Assembly: GCA_017535125.1 (NCBI GenBank)
Contig: JAFXUS010000010.1
Span: forward strand, 1 to 34,865
DNA from: Bacteroidales bacterium
GTDB lineage: Bacteria > Bacteroidota > Bacteroidia > Bacteroidales > UBA932
DNA: 34,865 nucleotides
Reading direction: 5' to 3'
Part shown: positions 15,660 through 24,725 of the stretch, piece by piece
Position numbering within the stretch: position 1 is the first letter of the stretch
How the letters are laid out: each line of letters begins with the position of its first letter
Position numbers and translations under genes: made by a program
Notes under the pieces: generated by a model
Seen by the model: only the letters and a program-made list of their open reading frames with translations
Told to the model about the DNA's origin: nothing
Database searches by the model: none

Positions 15660-17465
15660 ATGCAAGAAATCAGAAACATAGCGATCATCGCCCATGTTGA
15701 CCACGGCAAGACGACGCTCGTGGACCGGATGATCTACCAGGCCAACCTGGTACGCCAGCCGGAGAACCTGGGCCAGCTGATCCTGGACAACAACGACCTG
15801 GAGCGCGAGCGCGGCATCACCATCCTTGCCAAGAACGTCTCCGTCATCTATAAGGGTGTCAAGATCAACATCATCGACACTCCGGGCCACAGCGACTTCG
15901 GCGGCGAAGTGGAGCGCGTACTCAACATGGCCGACGGCGTGCTGCTGCTCGTCGACGCGTTCGAGGGTTGCATGCCCCAGACACGCTTCGTGCTGCAGAA
16001 GGCCATCCAGATGGGCAAGAAGCCCATCGTCGTCATCAACAAGGTGGACAAGCCGAACTGCCGCCCGGACGAGGTGCAGGAGGAGGTCTTCGACCTCATG
16101 TTCAACCTGAACGCCACCGAGGAGCAGCTCGACTTCGTGACCGTGTACGGTTCCGCCAAGCAGGGCTGGATGTCGCTTGACTGGAAGAAGCCGACCAACG
16201 ACATCACCCCGCTGCTGGACACCATCCTTGACGTGATTCCGGCCCCGCCAGTGGTCGAGGGCACGCCGCAGCTGCTCATTTCCTCCCTGGAATATTCCCC
16301 CTACGTGGGCCGCATCGCCGTCGGGCGCATCACCCGCGGCAGCCTCAAGGCCGGCCAGAACATCAGCCTGTGCAAGCGCTACGACATCGTGCAGAAGCAG
16401 AAGATCAAGCAGCTGATGGTCTTCGAGGGCCTGGGCAAGGCCAACGTCGAAGAAGTCCAGTGCGGCGACATCTGCGCCGTGGTGGGCATCGACGGCTTCG
16501 AGATCGGCGACACCATCGCGGACTACGACAACCCCGAGGCGCTGGAGCCGATCGCCGTCGATGAGCCGACGATGAGCATGCTCTTCACCATCAACAATTC
16601 CCCCTTCTTCGGCAAGGACGGCAAGTTTGTGACCTCGCGCCACCTCAAGGAGCGCCTGGACAAGGAGCTGGAGAAGAACCTCGCGCTGCGCGTGAAACCG
16701 GGCCTGACGGCCGATTCCTTCGTGGTCTATGGCCGCGGCGTGCTGCACCTGTCGGTGCTCATCGAGACCATGCGCCGCGAGGGCTTCGAACTGCAGGTCG
16801 GCCAGCCCAAGGTGCTGGACAAGACCATCGGCGGCCAGCGCTGCGAGCCGATCGAGGACCTCTCCATCGAGGTCCCGGAGGAGTTCGTGGGCGCCGCCAT
16901 CGAGATCTCCACGCGCCGCAAGGGCGCGCTGGTGCGCATGGAGCCGCGTGGCGACCGCACCCTGCTGGAGTTCGAGATCCCCACGCGCGGCCTCATCGGC
17001 CTCCGTTCCAACCTGCTGACCGCCAGCCAGGGCGAAGCCATCGTGGCGCACCGCTTCAAGGAGTACCAGCCCTACAAGGGCGAGATCGAGCACCGCAACA
17101 ACGGCTCCCTCGTCTCCATCGAGACGGGCCAGTCCATCGCCTACTCGATGAACAAACTCCTCGACCGCGGCCGCTTCTTCGTGGAGCCGGGCGAAGACAT
17201 CTACGCCGGGCAGGTCGTGGGTGAGCACACGCGCGAGCGCGACCTCAACATCAACATCTGCAAGACCAAGAAGCTGACCAACGTCCGCGCCGCCGGTTCC
17301 GACGAGAAGATCATCCTCCCGCCGGCCATCAAATTCTCCCTGGAGGAGGCGCTGGAGTACATCCAGGACGACGAGCTCGTGGAGGTGACGCCGCATTTCA
17401 TGCGCATCCGCAAGATCCTGCTCGACCCGCTGGCGCGCAAACGGAACAGCGACAACGAGGACTAG
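15660..17465 (+). CDS. typA: Ribosome-associated GTPase TypA/BipA
   Basis: A translational GTPase of the EF-G/LepA superfamily that helps 50S assembly and stress adaptation. The 601-residue protein begins MQEIRNIAIIAHVDHGKTTL with the P loop at 11-19. It continues with ERGITILAK, DTPGHSDFGGEVERVL and NKVDKPNCRP, then domain II and an EF-G-like domain with the TypA signature RGLIGLRSNLLTASQGEAI. Length is normal. It follows a TAACTTTG promoter box and is transcribed divergently from the lipoprotein operon. The DUF177 frame begins within 40 bases of its stop. Confidence 0.97.
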   Translation: MQEIRNIAIIAHVDHGKTTLVDRMIYQANLVRQPENLGQLILDNNDLERERGITILAKNVSVIYKGVKINIIDTPGHSDFGGEVERVLNMADGVLLLVDAFEGCMPQTRFVLQKAIQMGKKPIVVINKVDKPNCRPDEVQEEVFDLMFNLNATEEQLDFVTVYGSAKQGWMSLDWKKPTNDITPLLDTILDVIPAPPVVEGTPQLLISSLEYSPYVGRIAVGRITRGSLKAGQNISLCKRYDIVQKQKIKQLMVFEGLGKANVEEVQCGDICAVVGIDGFEIGDTIADYDNPEALEPIAVDEPTMSMLFTINNSPFFGKDGKFVTSRHLKERLDKELEKNLALRVKPGLTADSFVVYGRGVLHLSVLIETMRREGFELQVGQPKVLDKTIGGQRCEPIEDLSIEVPEEFVGAAIEISTRRKGALVRMEPRGDRTLLEFEIPTRGLIGLRSNLLTASQGEAIVAHRFKEYQPYKGEIEHRNNGSLVSIETGQSIAYSMNKLLDRGRFFVEPGEDIYAGQVVGEHTRERDLNINICKTKKLTNVRAAGSDEKIILPPAIKFSLEEALEYIQDDELVEVTPHFMRIRKILLDPLARKRNSDNED

Positions 17466-17474
17466 TATTTTTAC

Positions 17475-17504
17475 TTGCTAATCGCAAAAAAATTGCTAAC
17501 TTTG
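17475..17504 (+). promoter_or_regulatory. Bacteroidota-type promoter before DUF177-rpmF
   Basis: TTG at 17475-17477, a 19-base spacer, and TAACTTTG at 17497-17504: one of the best matches in the window. It overlaps the 5' end of the DUF177 reading frame, which leaves that gene without an obvious start codon downstream of the expected transcript start. Confidence 0.65.
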
Positions 17505-17888
17505 CAACCCTTTGTAGTTCAACTGACAAGTCTGGCCCCCGGAACAAACCGCCTGGAGTGGCACGCGGGAGCCGAGTTCTTTGAAACATTCGGGAACGTG
17601 GACATCCTCGACGCCGACGTGAAAGTGACGGCGGAGGTGATCAGCCGCGGACTGACCGTCTATGCCGCCTGCACCATGGCAGGCAGCGTGACCGTCGCCT
17701 GCGACCGCTGCCTGGAGGATCTCGTCATTCCGGTGGAAGCCTCTTTCGAAGAGACGTACACCCCCGAGGGAGGCGAACTGGATCTGTCGCAGGACGTATA
17801 CGATTACGTATGCACCTCGCTGCCGCTCCAGCGCGTGCATCCCGAAGGAGAATGCAACCAGGAGACTACGAAGTATTTGAGTAAATAA
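17502..17888 (+). CDS. DUF177 (YceD family) protein
   Basis: A roughly 128-residue protein of the YceD/DUF177 family, commonly encoded just before rpmF. Homologues in other organisms are linked to 23S rRNA maturation. Visible are VQLTSLAPGTNRLEWHAG near the N terminus, the conserved ACDRCLEDL box and the C-terminal LPLQRVHPEGECNQ with a third conserved Cys. The frame is open from 17475. The coding match begins around FVVQL (17511), and the only in-frame near-upstream candidates are TTG codons at 17475, 17493 and 17502. I give TTG 17502 with low certainty because it overlaps a strong promoter box. rpmF follows 18 bases later. Confidence 0.82.
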   Translation: MQPFVVQLTSLAPGTNRLEWHAGAEFFETFGNVDILDADVKVTAEVISRGLTVYAACTMAGSVTVACDRCLEDLVIPVEASFEETYTPEGGELDLSQDVYDYVCTSLPLQRVHPEGECNQETTKYLSK

Positions 17889-17906
17889 TATTTAAAAGAT
17901 AAAGCA

Positions 17907-18089
17907 ATGGCACATCCGAAACACAAACTTTCCAAGCAGCGCCGGGACAAGCGCCGCACGCATGACTTTGCGCCGGTCCCGACCCTCGCCACCTGCCCGA
18001 ACTGCGGTGCGACCGTGATCTATCACCGTGTCTGCCCTGAGTGTGGCTACTACAGAGGCCGTCAGATCGTCGTCAAGAACGCTGAGTAA
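17907..18089 (+). CDS. rpmF: 50S ribosomal protein L32
   Basis: A 60-residue large-subunit protein beginning MAHPKHKLSKQRRDKRRTHD. It has a zinc ribbon of Cys30-x-x-Cys33 and Cys43-x-x-Cys46 (CPNC and CPEC), so it is the zinc-binding form, unlike L28 and L33 in this window. It follows DUF177 as in many bacteria. A terminator begins 10 bases after its stop. Confidence 0.97.
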   Translation: MAHPKHKLSKQRRDKRRTHDFAPVPTLATCPNCGATVIYHRVCPECGYYRGRQIVVKNAE

Positions 18090-18098
18090 CCTCTTTGA

Positions 18099-18121
18099 AA
18101 GCCGCCTCGCGCGGCTTTTTT
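18099..18121 (+). terminator. Intrinsic terminator after rpmF
   Basis: AAGCCGC (18099-18105) pairs with GCGGCTT (18111-18117), followed by a T run to 18121. The tRNA-Arg gene begins only 10 bases later. Confidence 0.85.
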
Positions 18122-18130
18122 CAGCTTGAT

Positions 18131-18202
18131 GGCTCTGTAGTTCAACGGATAGAATAGTGGTTTCCTAAACCATAGATAGCAGTTCGATTCTGCTCGGAGC
18201 TA
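18131..18202 (+). tRNA. tRNA-Arg (CCT anticodon)
   Basis: A 72-base tRNA. Acceptor GGCTCTG pairs with CGGAGCT (18195-18201) with two G-T or G-U type pairs; the discriminator is A18202 and CCA is not encoded. The anticodon stem is GTGGT/ACCAT and the loop TTCCTAA gives anticodon CCT, reading AGG. The T arm is AGCAG-TTCGATT-CTGCT. It starts 10 bases after the rpmF terminator with no promoter of its own visible, and its last seven bases form part of the palindrome at 18196-18244. Confidence 0.95.
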
Positions 18203-18244
18203 CGAAAGGACCCGCCGGCCACCGGCGGGTCCTTTCGTAGCTCC
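18196..18244. repeat. 23-bp perfect palindrome containing the tRNA-Arg 3' end
   Basis: Bases 18196-18218 pair without mismatch with 18222-18244 around a three-base loop. The outer seven bases of the left arm (GGAGCTA) are the 3' end of the tRNA. No long T run follows on either strand, although AAAGGA/TCCTTT lies within the arms. It sits between the rightward tRNA and the leftward DUF3667 gene, so a role as a two-way terminator is likely. Confidence 0.85.
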
Positions 18245-18263
18245 AGTTAGCCATCTTCGTAGT

Positions 18264-19137
18264 TTAGCCCCGGAAGTAGGCGAGGAGGACGGCGGCGATG
18301 CTGATGAGGATCAGGACGGTGGCGTAGAGCAGGAAGTAATGGAAGCCGGTAGCGACGGCGCGGCCGATGCTCTTCTTCCAGTTGATGCCCAGCAGCTGGT
18401 GGTAATCGACGGTCAGCACGATCCCCATCAGGATGATACCGACCGAAGCCTTCTTCCCCCAGGTCAGCAGGAGCGCGAACAGCATGAAGAAGCAGAACTG
18501 GCAGAGGACGTAGGCCGAGCAGGCCGCATAGGCCGACATGCCCAATTTGTAGCGGCGCAGGGCGATGGCCATGGCGAACCAGAGCAGGAAGAATTCCCCG
18601 AGAAAGAGCGGGATGCCCTGGCTGCGGAGCCTCCCTTCGAAGGCGGCGAGGGCCGCCTCGCGTTTCGTGTGGACGTCGTCCGGGAACTGGTCCAGGTGCA
18701 GGTAGGTGTAGCCTTTCTGCACGATCTGTATGGTCTGGAAGAGGATTCTCTGCTCTTCGGCATGTTCCTCTTCGCCTTCCGTCGCTTCCTGAATGGCAAC
18801 GGTGGCTTTCTCGTCAAACAGCTTCCGGGGGTCCTGCTGGATGGGCTGCAGAACGCTGGATATCAGCGCGAAAAAGGCATAGAAGATGATGAGCGCCGTC
18901 AGCGGCGCGAGGTAGCGTTCATGCTGTCCGGAGATGTAGTCCCGAATCATGTGGCCCGGACGGAGCAGCAGCTGCTGGAAGGTCCGCTTGGCGTCGTCGT
19001 TCAGGAAGGGGATGTCGTTGAACGCGCCCTTGTAGAAGGCGCCGGACGTCTTGCCGCCGCGGTTCTTCTTTTCCTTCCGCCAGGGCAGGTAGCCCAGTTT
19101 CTGCCAGATGGCGAAAGCGCGCCGGCGAACGGCGTAC

Positions 19138-19157
<20 letters not shown>
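18264..19157 (-). CDS. DUF3667 membrane protein
   Basis: A 297-residue inner-membrane protein of unknown function. The conserved start QLLLRPGHMIRDYISGQHER leads into a first transmembrane segment (LAPLTALIIFYAFFALI, about 84-104). A charged loop with an acidic patch (EATEGEEEHAEEQ) follows, then about four more segments at roughly 185-203, 213-235, 240-257 and 270-294. The layout fits DUF3667. ATG at 19157 overlaps the end of uxaC by 20 bases, suggesting coupling, although no functional link to uronate metabolism is evident. Confidence 0.82.
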
Positions 19158-20541
<1,384 letters not shown>

Positions 20542-20545
20542 GCCT

Positions 20546-20553
20546 CAAATTTA
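20546..20553 (-). promoter_or_regulatory. Possible -7 box for uxaC
   Basis: On the minus strand TAAATTTG lies four bases before the uxaC ATG. An alternative, TATAATTTG with one extra spacer base, is at 20554-20562. Either would leave almost no leader. Confidence 0.35.
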
Positions 20554-20588
20554 CAAATTATATCGGAAAACTATTGATGAACTTTGCG

Positions 20589-20596
20589 TATCTTTG
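20589..20596 (+). promoter_or_regulatory. Bacteroidota -7 box for rpiB
   Basis: TATCTTTG, an exact TAnnTTTG, is 21 bases before the rpiB ATG. No TTG is seen 19-20 bases upstream, so strength is uncertain. Confidence 0.5.
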
Positions 20597-20617
20597 TGCT
20601 AGTCAAAATCTGTTGTT

Positions 20618-21049
20618 ATGAGAATCGGAATCTGCAGCGACCACGCAGGCGTGGACTACAAGACCCGGCTGATCGCTTATCTGCTGGGCAAGGGCTATGA
20701 AGTCGTCAATTTCGGCACGGACAGCACCGACAGCTGTGACTACGCCGATTTCGCCCATCCCATGGCGAACGCCATCGAGGCGGGCGAGATTGAGGCCGGC
20801 ATCGCCCTCTGCGGCACCGGCAACGGCATGGCCCTCTGCCTGAACCACCATAAGGGTATCCGCGCGGGGCTCGCATGGAACCAGGAAGTCGCCAGCCTCG
20901 TCAAGGAACACAACAACGCCAACGTCCTCGTGATGCCGGCCCGCTTCGTCTCCTACCGCATGGCGGTGATGATGGTGCGCGCGTGGCTCACGACGCAGTT
21001 CGCGGGCGGAAGACACCAGCGCCGAATTGACAAGATCGTTCAGCCATAA
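20618..21049 (+). CDS. rpiB: Ribose-5-phosphate isomerase B
   Basis: Interconverts ribose 5-phosphate and ribulose 5-phosphate in the pentose phosphate pathway. The 143-residue protein starts MRIGICSDHAGVDYK and has the active-site Cys65 in LCGTGNGMALCLNHHKGIR. It has NANVLVMPARF near the C terminus; all are RpiB features. Length is normal. Its 3' end overlaps the truB start by 23 bases. Confidence 0.96.
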   Translation: MRIGICSDHAGVDYKTRLIAYLLGKGYEVVNFGTDSTDSCDYADFAHPMANAIEAGEIEAGIALCGTGNGMALCLNHHKGIRAGLAWNQEVASLVKEHNNANVLVMPARFVSYRMAVMMVRAWLTTQFAGGRHQRRIDKIVQP

Positions 21050-21842
21050 CATCGAGGACTACCCCGAGGGGATCGTGCTGCCGGTGGACAAACCCTACCG
21101 GTGGACGTCCGCGGACGTGATCCGCAAGATCAAGTACGCGGCGATCCGGCATTTCGGGAAGAAGAACCTCAAGGTCGGCCACGCGGGGACGCTGGATCCC
21201 CTCGCGACCGGCATCCTGCTCGTGTGCATCGGCCCCGCCACCCGGCGGGCCGAGGAATTGCAACGCTCCGCGAAAGAATATGTCGCCGGCGTGACCTTCG
21301 GCGCCACGACGCCATCGTACGACCTCGAGAAGGCCATCGACGCCCGCTGCCCCCTGGACGGGGTGAGCGAGGCGGCGCTGCGCGCGGTCCTGCCCGGCTT
21401 CGTCGGGGAGCAGGACCAGGTGGCGCCGCTCTTCAGCGCCAAGAGCGTGGACGGCGTGCGCGCCTACGAGACGGCGCGGCGGCTGCTGCGCGAGGCGCAG
21501 CGCGAAGGCCGCGCCTTCGATCCCGGCGAGGTCCTGCAGTCCAGCCGGATCAACATCTATGATCTGGAGTTGCTCTCCTGGCACGACGCGCCCGTTCAGG
21601 ACTTCCGCGACGACGGGCTCGGGCGCATCCGCGTCGCCGACGTGTCCGGCGAGGCGCTGCCGACGGCGATGATACGCGTCGCGTGCAGCAAGGGGACCTA
21701 CATCCGCGCGCTGGCCCGCGACCTCGGCGAGGCGCTCGGCAGCGGCGCCTTCCTCAGCTCGCTGCGCCGTACGAAAAACGGCGGCTTCGGGATCGAAGAC
21801 GCCGTCTCGTTGGAGGACGCCCTTGCTGCCTTCTCTTGGTAG
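21027..21842 (+). CDS. truB: tRNA pseudouridine-55 synthase
   Basis: Makes pseudouridine at position 55 in the T loop of tRNAs. The 271-residue protein carries PVDKPYRWTSADVIRKIK, the catalytic motif GHAGTLDPLATG with Asp57, and CSKGTYIRALARDLGE. The TTG at 21027 inside rpiB is the chosen start, since it places the protein a few residues before the conserved core; it is not certain. The 23-base overlap with rpiB implies coupling. The gene ends just before a 102-base palindrome. Confidence 0.95.
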   Translation: MTRSFSHNIEDYPEGIVLPVDKPYRWTSADVIRKIKYAAIRHFGKKNLKVGHAGTLDPLATGILLVCIGPATRRAEELQRSAKEYVAGVTFGATTPSYDLEKAIDARCPLDGVSEAALRAVLPGFVGEQDQVAPLFSAKSVDGVRAYETARRLLREAQREGRAFDPGEVLQSSRINIYDLELLSWHDAPVQDFRDDGLGRIRVADVSGEALPTAMIRVACSKGTYIRALARDLGEALGSGAFLSSLRRTKNGGFGIEDAVSLEDALAAFSW

Positions 21843-21844
21843 CT

Positions 21845-21946
21845 GTTTTTGTAAATAGTTAATATATAGATAATTATGGTTTTGCTTTGGGGCATATTCC
21901 CGCAAGCAAAACCATAATTAATTGATAGCTAAATATTTGCAAAAAC
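21845..21946. repeat. 102-base AT-rich two-part palindrome
   Basis: Inner arms of 17 bp are perfect (21871-21887 with 21904-21920, beginning TAATTATGGTTTTGC). They enclose a 16-base loop that can itself close by GGG/CCC. Outer arms 21845-21861 and 21930-21946 (GTTTTTGTAAATA with TATTTGCAAAAAC) pair with one mismatch and one G-T. The whole 118-base truB-gltX gap is AT-rich in a GC-rich genome. No T run follows the stem on either strand, so a simple intrinsic terminator is not obvious. Confidence 0.85.
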
Positions 21947-21960
21947 GGCGTGTCGCGCTG

Positions 21961-23481
21961 CTACCCCAGCTTTTCTTTCAGACGCCGCAGGCGGGCGAGG
22001 GCCTCGTCGCGGCCGATGAACGTCATGATGTCGTGGATGCCCAGGCCGCTGGCGGCGCCGCTGAGCGCGAGGCGGATGCAGTTCATCACCTTGCCCATCG
22101 GCATTTCATGCTCGCGGACGTAGGCCTCCAGCGTGTCGGCATCGGACGCCTCCATCGCCTCGAGCGCCATCGCGTAGATCTCCGGCTTGTAGAACTTGTC
22201 CACATCCTTCTGCACGTATTCCGTCGGGGCGACGAAGAGATAGGACGCGATGTCCCAGAAATCCTGCACGAAGGTCGCGCGCTCCTTGATGAGCGCGACC
22301 ACGCGCTCCACGTAGGTCGGTGCGGCATCGACGCCCTTTTCCTTCAGCATCGGCAGCCAGAGGGCCGTCAGCTCGGCGTCGCTCTTCATGCGCAGGTACT
22401 CGCGGTTGAACCATTTCGCCTTGTCGGGATTGAACTTGGCGCCGGCCTTGCCCACCTTGTCGAGCGAGAAGGCCTGCACGAGCTCGGACAGCGAGAAGAT
22501 CTCCTGCTCCGTGCCGGGATTCCAACCCAGCATGGCCAGCAGGTTCACGAACGCCTCGGGGAAATAGCCGTCCTCGCGGTAGCCGCGGGAGGTCTCGCCG
22601 GCGGGCGAGGTCCAGCGCAGCGGGAACACCGGGAAGCCCAGCTTGTCGCCGTCGCGCTTGCTCAGCTTGCCGTTCCCGACGGGCTTGAGCAGCAGCGGCA
22701 GGTGCGCGAAACGCGGCTGGCTGTCCTGCCAGCTGAACGCTTCATACAGCAAATAATGCAGCGGCAGCGACGGGAGCCACTCCTCACCGCGGATGACCTC
22801 GGTGATTTCCATGAGATGGTCGTCCACGATGTTGGCGAGGTGGTAGGTCGGCAGCTCGTCGGCACGCTTCCACAGCACCTTGTCGTCGAGCGTGGCGGTG
22901 TCCACGCTGATGTGGCCGCGGATCAGGTCGTCCATCTCCACGATGCGCCCTTCGGGCATCAGGAAGCGGACGGTCCAGTCCGTGCGCTCCGCGAGCAGGC
23001 GCTCCACCTCGGCCGGGGCCAGGGTGAGGGAATTGCGCAGCGAGCCGCGGGTGAGGTGGTTGTAGATGAAGGTCTGGCCCTTCGACTCGGCCTCGGTGCG
23101 GACTTTCTCCAGCTCCTCGGCGGTGTCGAAGGCGTAGTAGGCGTGGCCGGAGGCGACGAGCTGCTCGGCGTACTGCCGGTAGATGCTGCGCCGCTGGCTC
23201 TGGCGGTAGGGCGCGTGGGGATGCTCCGGGGAGGGGGTCTCCACGACTTTGCCGTCCGGCGTCACCCCCTCGTCGGGGAAAATGCCGCACCAGCGCAGCG
23301 ACTCGATGATGTACTGCTCGGCGCCGGGCACGAAGCGGTTGGAATCGGTGTCCTCGATGCGGAGGATGAAGTCGCCGCCGTGCTGCTTCGCGAACAGGTA
23401 GTTGTACAGGGCGGTGCGCACGCCGCCCATGTGCAGCGGCCCGGTCGGGGACGGGGCGAACCTTACGCGGGTCTTTCTCAT
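21961..23481 (-). CDS. gltX: Glutamyl-tRNA synthetase
   Basis: Charges tRNA-Glu in the cytoplasm. The 506-residue class I enzyme has the HIGH-type motif in APSPTGPLHMGG (9-20), RIEDTD at 41-46 and the KMSKS-type loop KLSKR at 272-276. A helical anticodon-binding region follows. The ATG at 23481 overlaps the ftsZ stop as ATGA, so it is the true start; the frame upstream of it is antisense-like extension through ftsZ. It is the last gene of the leftward division and cell-wall cluster. Confidence 0.97.
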   Translation of the reverse strand: MRKTRVRFAPSPTGPLHMGGVRTALYNYLFAKQHGGDFILRIEDTDSNRFVPGAEQYIIESLRWCGIFPDEGVTPDGKVVETPSPEHPHAPYRQSQRRSIYRQYAEQLVASGHAYYAFDTAEELEKVRTEAESKGQTFIYNHLTRGSLRNSLTLAPAEVERLLAERTDWTVRFLMPEGRIVEMDDLIRGHISVDTATLDDKVLWKRADELPTYHLANIVDDHLMEITEVIRGEEWLPSLPLHYLLYEAFSWQDSQPRFAHLPLLLKPVGNGKLSKRDGDKLGFPVFPLRWTSPAGETSRGYREDGYFPEAFVNLLAMLGWNPGTEQEIFSLSELVQAFSLDKVGKAGAKFNPDKAKWFNREYLRMKSDAELTALWLPMLKEKGVDAAPTYVERVVALIKERATFVQDFWDIASYLFVAPTEYVQKDVDKFYKPEIYAMALEAMEASDADTLEAYVREHEMPMGKVMNCIRLALSGAASGLGIHDIMTFIGRDEALARLRRLKEKLG

Positions 23482-24725
23482 ACCTGGGCCCTCCGGATGG
23501 CGGGAATGTTCTCCAGTTCGGCGCGGGACTCGTTGCTGGCCACGATGAGGGCCGGTTTCTCGTCCGGGTCGAACTTGAAGCACCGCACGTTGCTCTTGTT
23601 GTTGAATCCGATCTGCTGCGAGCCGGCATCCTCGAAGAGGGAGATGCCCTCGGCGCGCGCCGTGGCGGCCTTGTTGTACTCGAAGTTGCGGCCGATCATG
23701 ATGTAGTTGCCCATGTCGCGGGCTGGGCCGATCACGTCGGAGAAGCGCAGGCCGGTGACGATGGACGTGATGCGGATGGTGTCACCGATCTCGGGATCGT
23801 CGTCCCAGATGAGGCCGCGCTTGAAGTTGTTGGCCCGGCCGGTGTACTCGTCGATCTTCTTGTTGATCTCGTTGAGGTCGTCCATCGTGAGGCCCTGCTC
23901 GTTGTGGCCGCAGGTGATGTTGACGAGTACCTTCTTGGCGCTCTTGAGGTCGAAATCGTTGAGGAGCGGGGACTCGAAGGCGGCGCGCACGGCGTCCTCG
24001 ATGCGGTCCTTGCCGCTGCCGACGCCGCAGCCCATCAGGGCCATGCCGCTGTTCTTCATCATGGTCTCCACGTCCTTGAAGTCCACATTGATGTAGCCCG
24101 GCTTCTTGATGATCTCCACGATGCCGCGCACGGCCGTGGCGAGCACCTCGTCGGCCTGCGGGAAGGCGTCCTGGATCAGTTGGTTGCCGTAGTACTCATG
24201 GAGCTTCTCGTTGTTGATCATCAGCAGGCTGTCCACATTCTTCTCCAGCTCGTGGATGCCGTCGATGGCGCGGGAAAGCGCCTCGTTGCCCTCGTTGAGG
24301 AAGGGGAGCGTGACCACGGCCACGGTGAGGATGCCCTTGTCCTTGGCCATCTTGGCGATGACGGGCGCGGCGCCCGTGCCGGTGCCGCCACCCATGCCGG
24401 CGGTGATGAAGAGCATCTTGGTGTGGGTGTCCAGGACGACCTTTTCGATCTGGTCCTGGCTCTCGAGCGCGGCGTTGCGGCCGTTGATCGGGTTGGTGCC
24501 GGCGCCGAGGCCGCGGCCCATCTGGATCTTGACCGGGACGGGGCTGCCCTTGAGCGCCTGGGCGTCGGTGTTGCAGACCACGAAGCTGCACCCCTTGATG
24601 CCCTGGGTGAACATGTAGTTGACGGCATTGCAGCCGCCGCCGCCCACGCCGAGGACCTTGATGATGTCATCGGAGGTCGCCCAGTTCTCGGGGACGATGT
24701 TGTCGATCATGTTGTCGTCTATCAT
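23478..24725 (-). CDS. ftsZ: Cell division protein FtsZ
   Basis: The tubulin-like GTPase that forms the division ring. The 415-residue protein has the N-terminal GVGGGGCNAVNYM, the tubulin signature GGGTGTG (112-118) and the T7 catalytic loop NVDFKD (213-218). A linker leads to the C-terminal peptide ENIPAIRRAQV, the expected docking site for FtsA. The start overlaps the ftsA stop as ATGA and its own stop overlaps the gltX start in the same way, indicating coupled translation. Confidence 0.98.
   Translation of the reverse strand: MIDDNMIDNIVPENWATSDDIIKVLGVGGGGCNAVNYMFTQGIKGCSFVVCNTDAQALKGSPVPVKIQMGRGLGAGTNPINGRNAALESQDQIEKVVLDTHTKMLFITAGMGGGTGTGAAPVIAKMAKDKGILTVAVVTLPFLNEGNEALSRAIDGIHELEKNVDSLLMINNEKLHEYYGNQLIQDAFPQADEVLATAVRGIVEIIKKPGYINVDFKDVETMMKNSGMALMGCGVGSGKDRIEDAVRAAFESPLLNDFDLKSAKKVLVNITCGHNEQGLTMDDLNEINKKIDEYTGRANNFKRGLIWDDDPEIGDTIRITSIVTGLRFSDVIGPARDMGNYIMIGRNFEYNKAATARAEGISLFEDAGSQQIGFNNKSNVRCFKFDPDEKPALIVASNESRAELENIPAIRRAQV

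Noticed and set aside
23482..23583. Upstream extension of gltX into ftsZ
   Set aside because: The 34 extra residues are Arg/Pro-rich shadow sequence; the ATG at 23481 places the HIGH motif at the normal distance and overlaps the ftsZ stop as ATGA.
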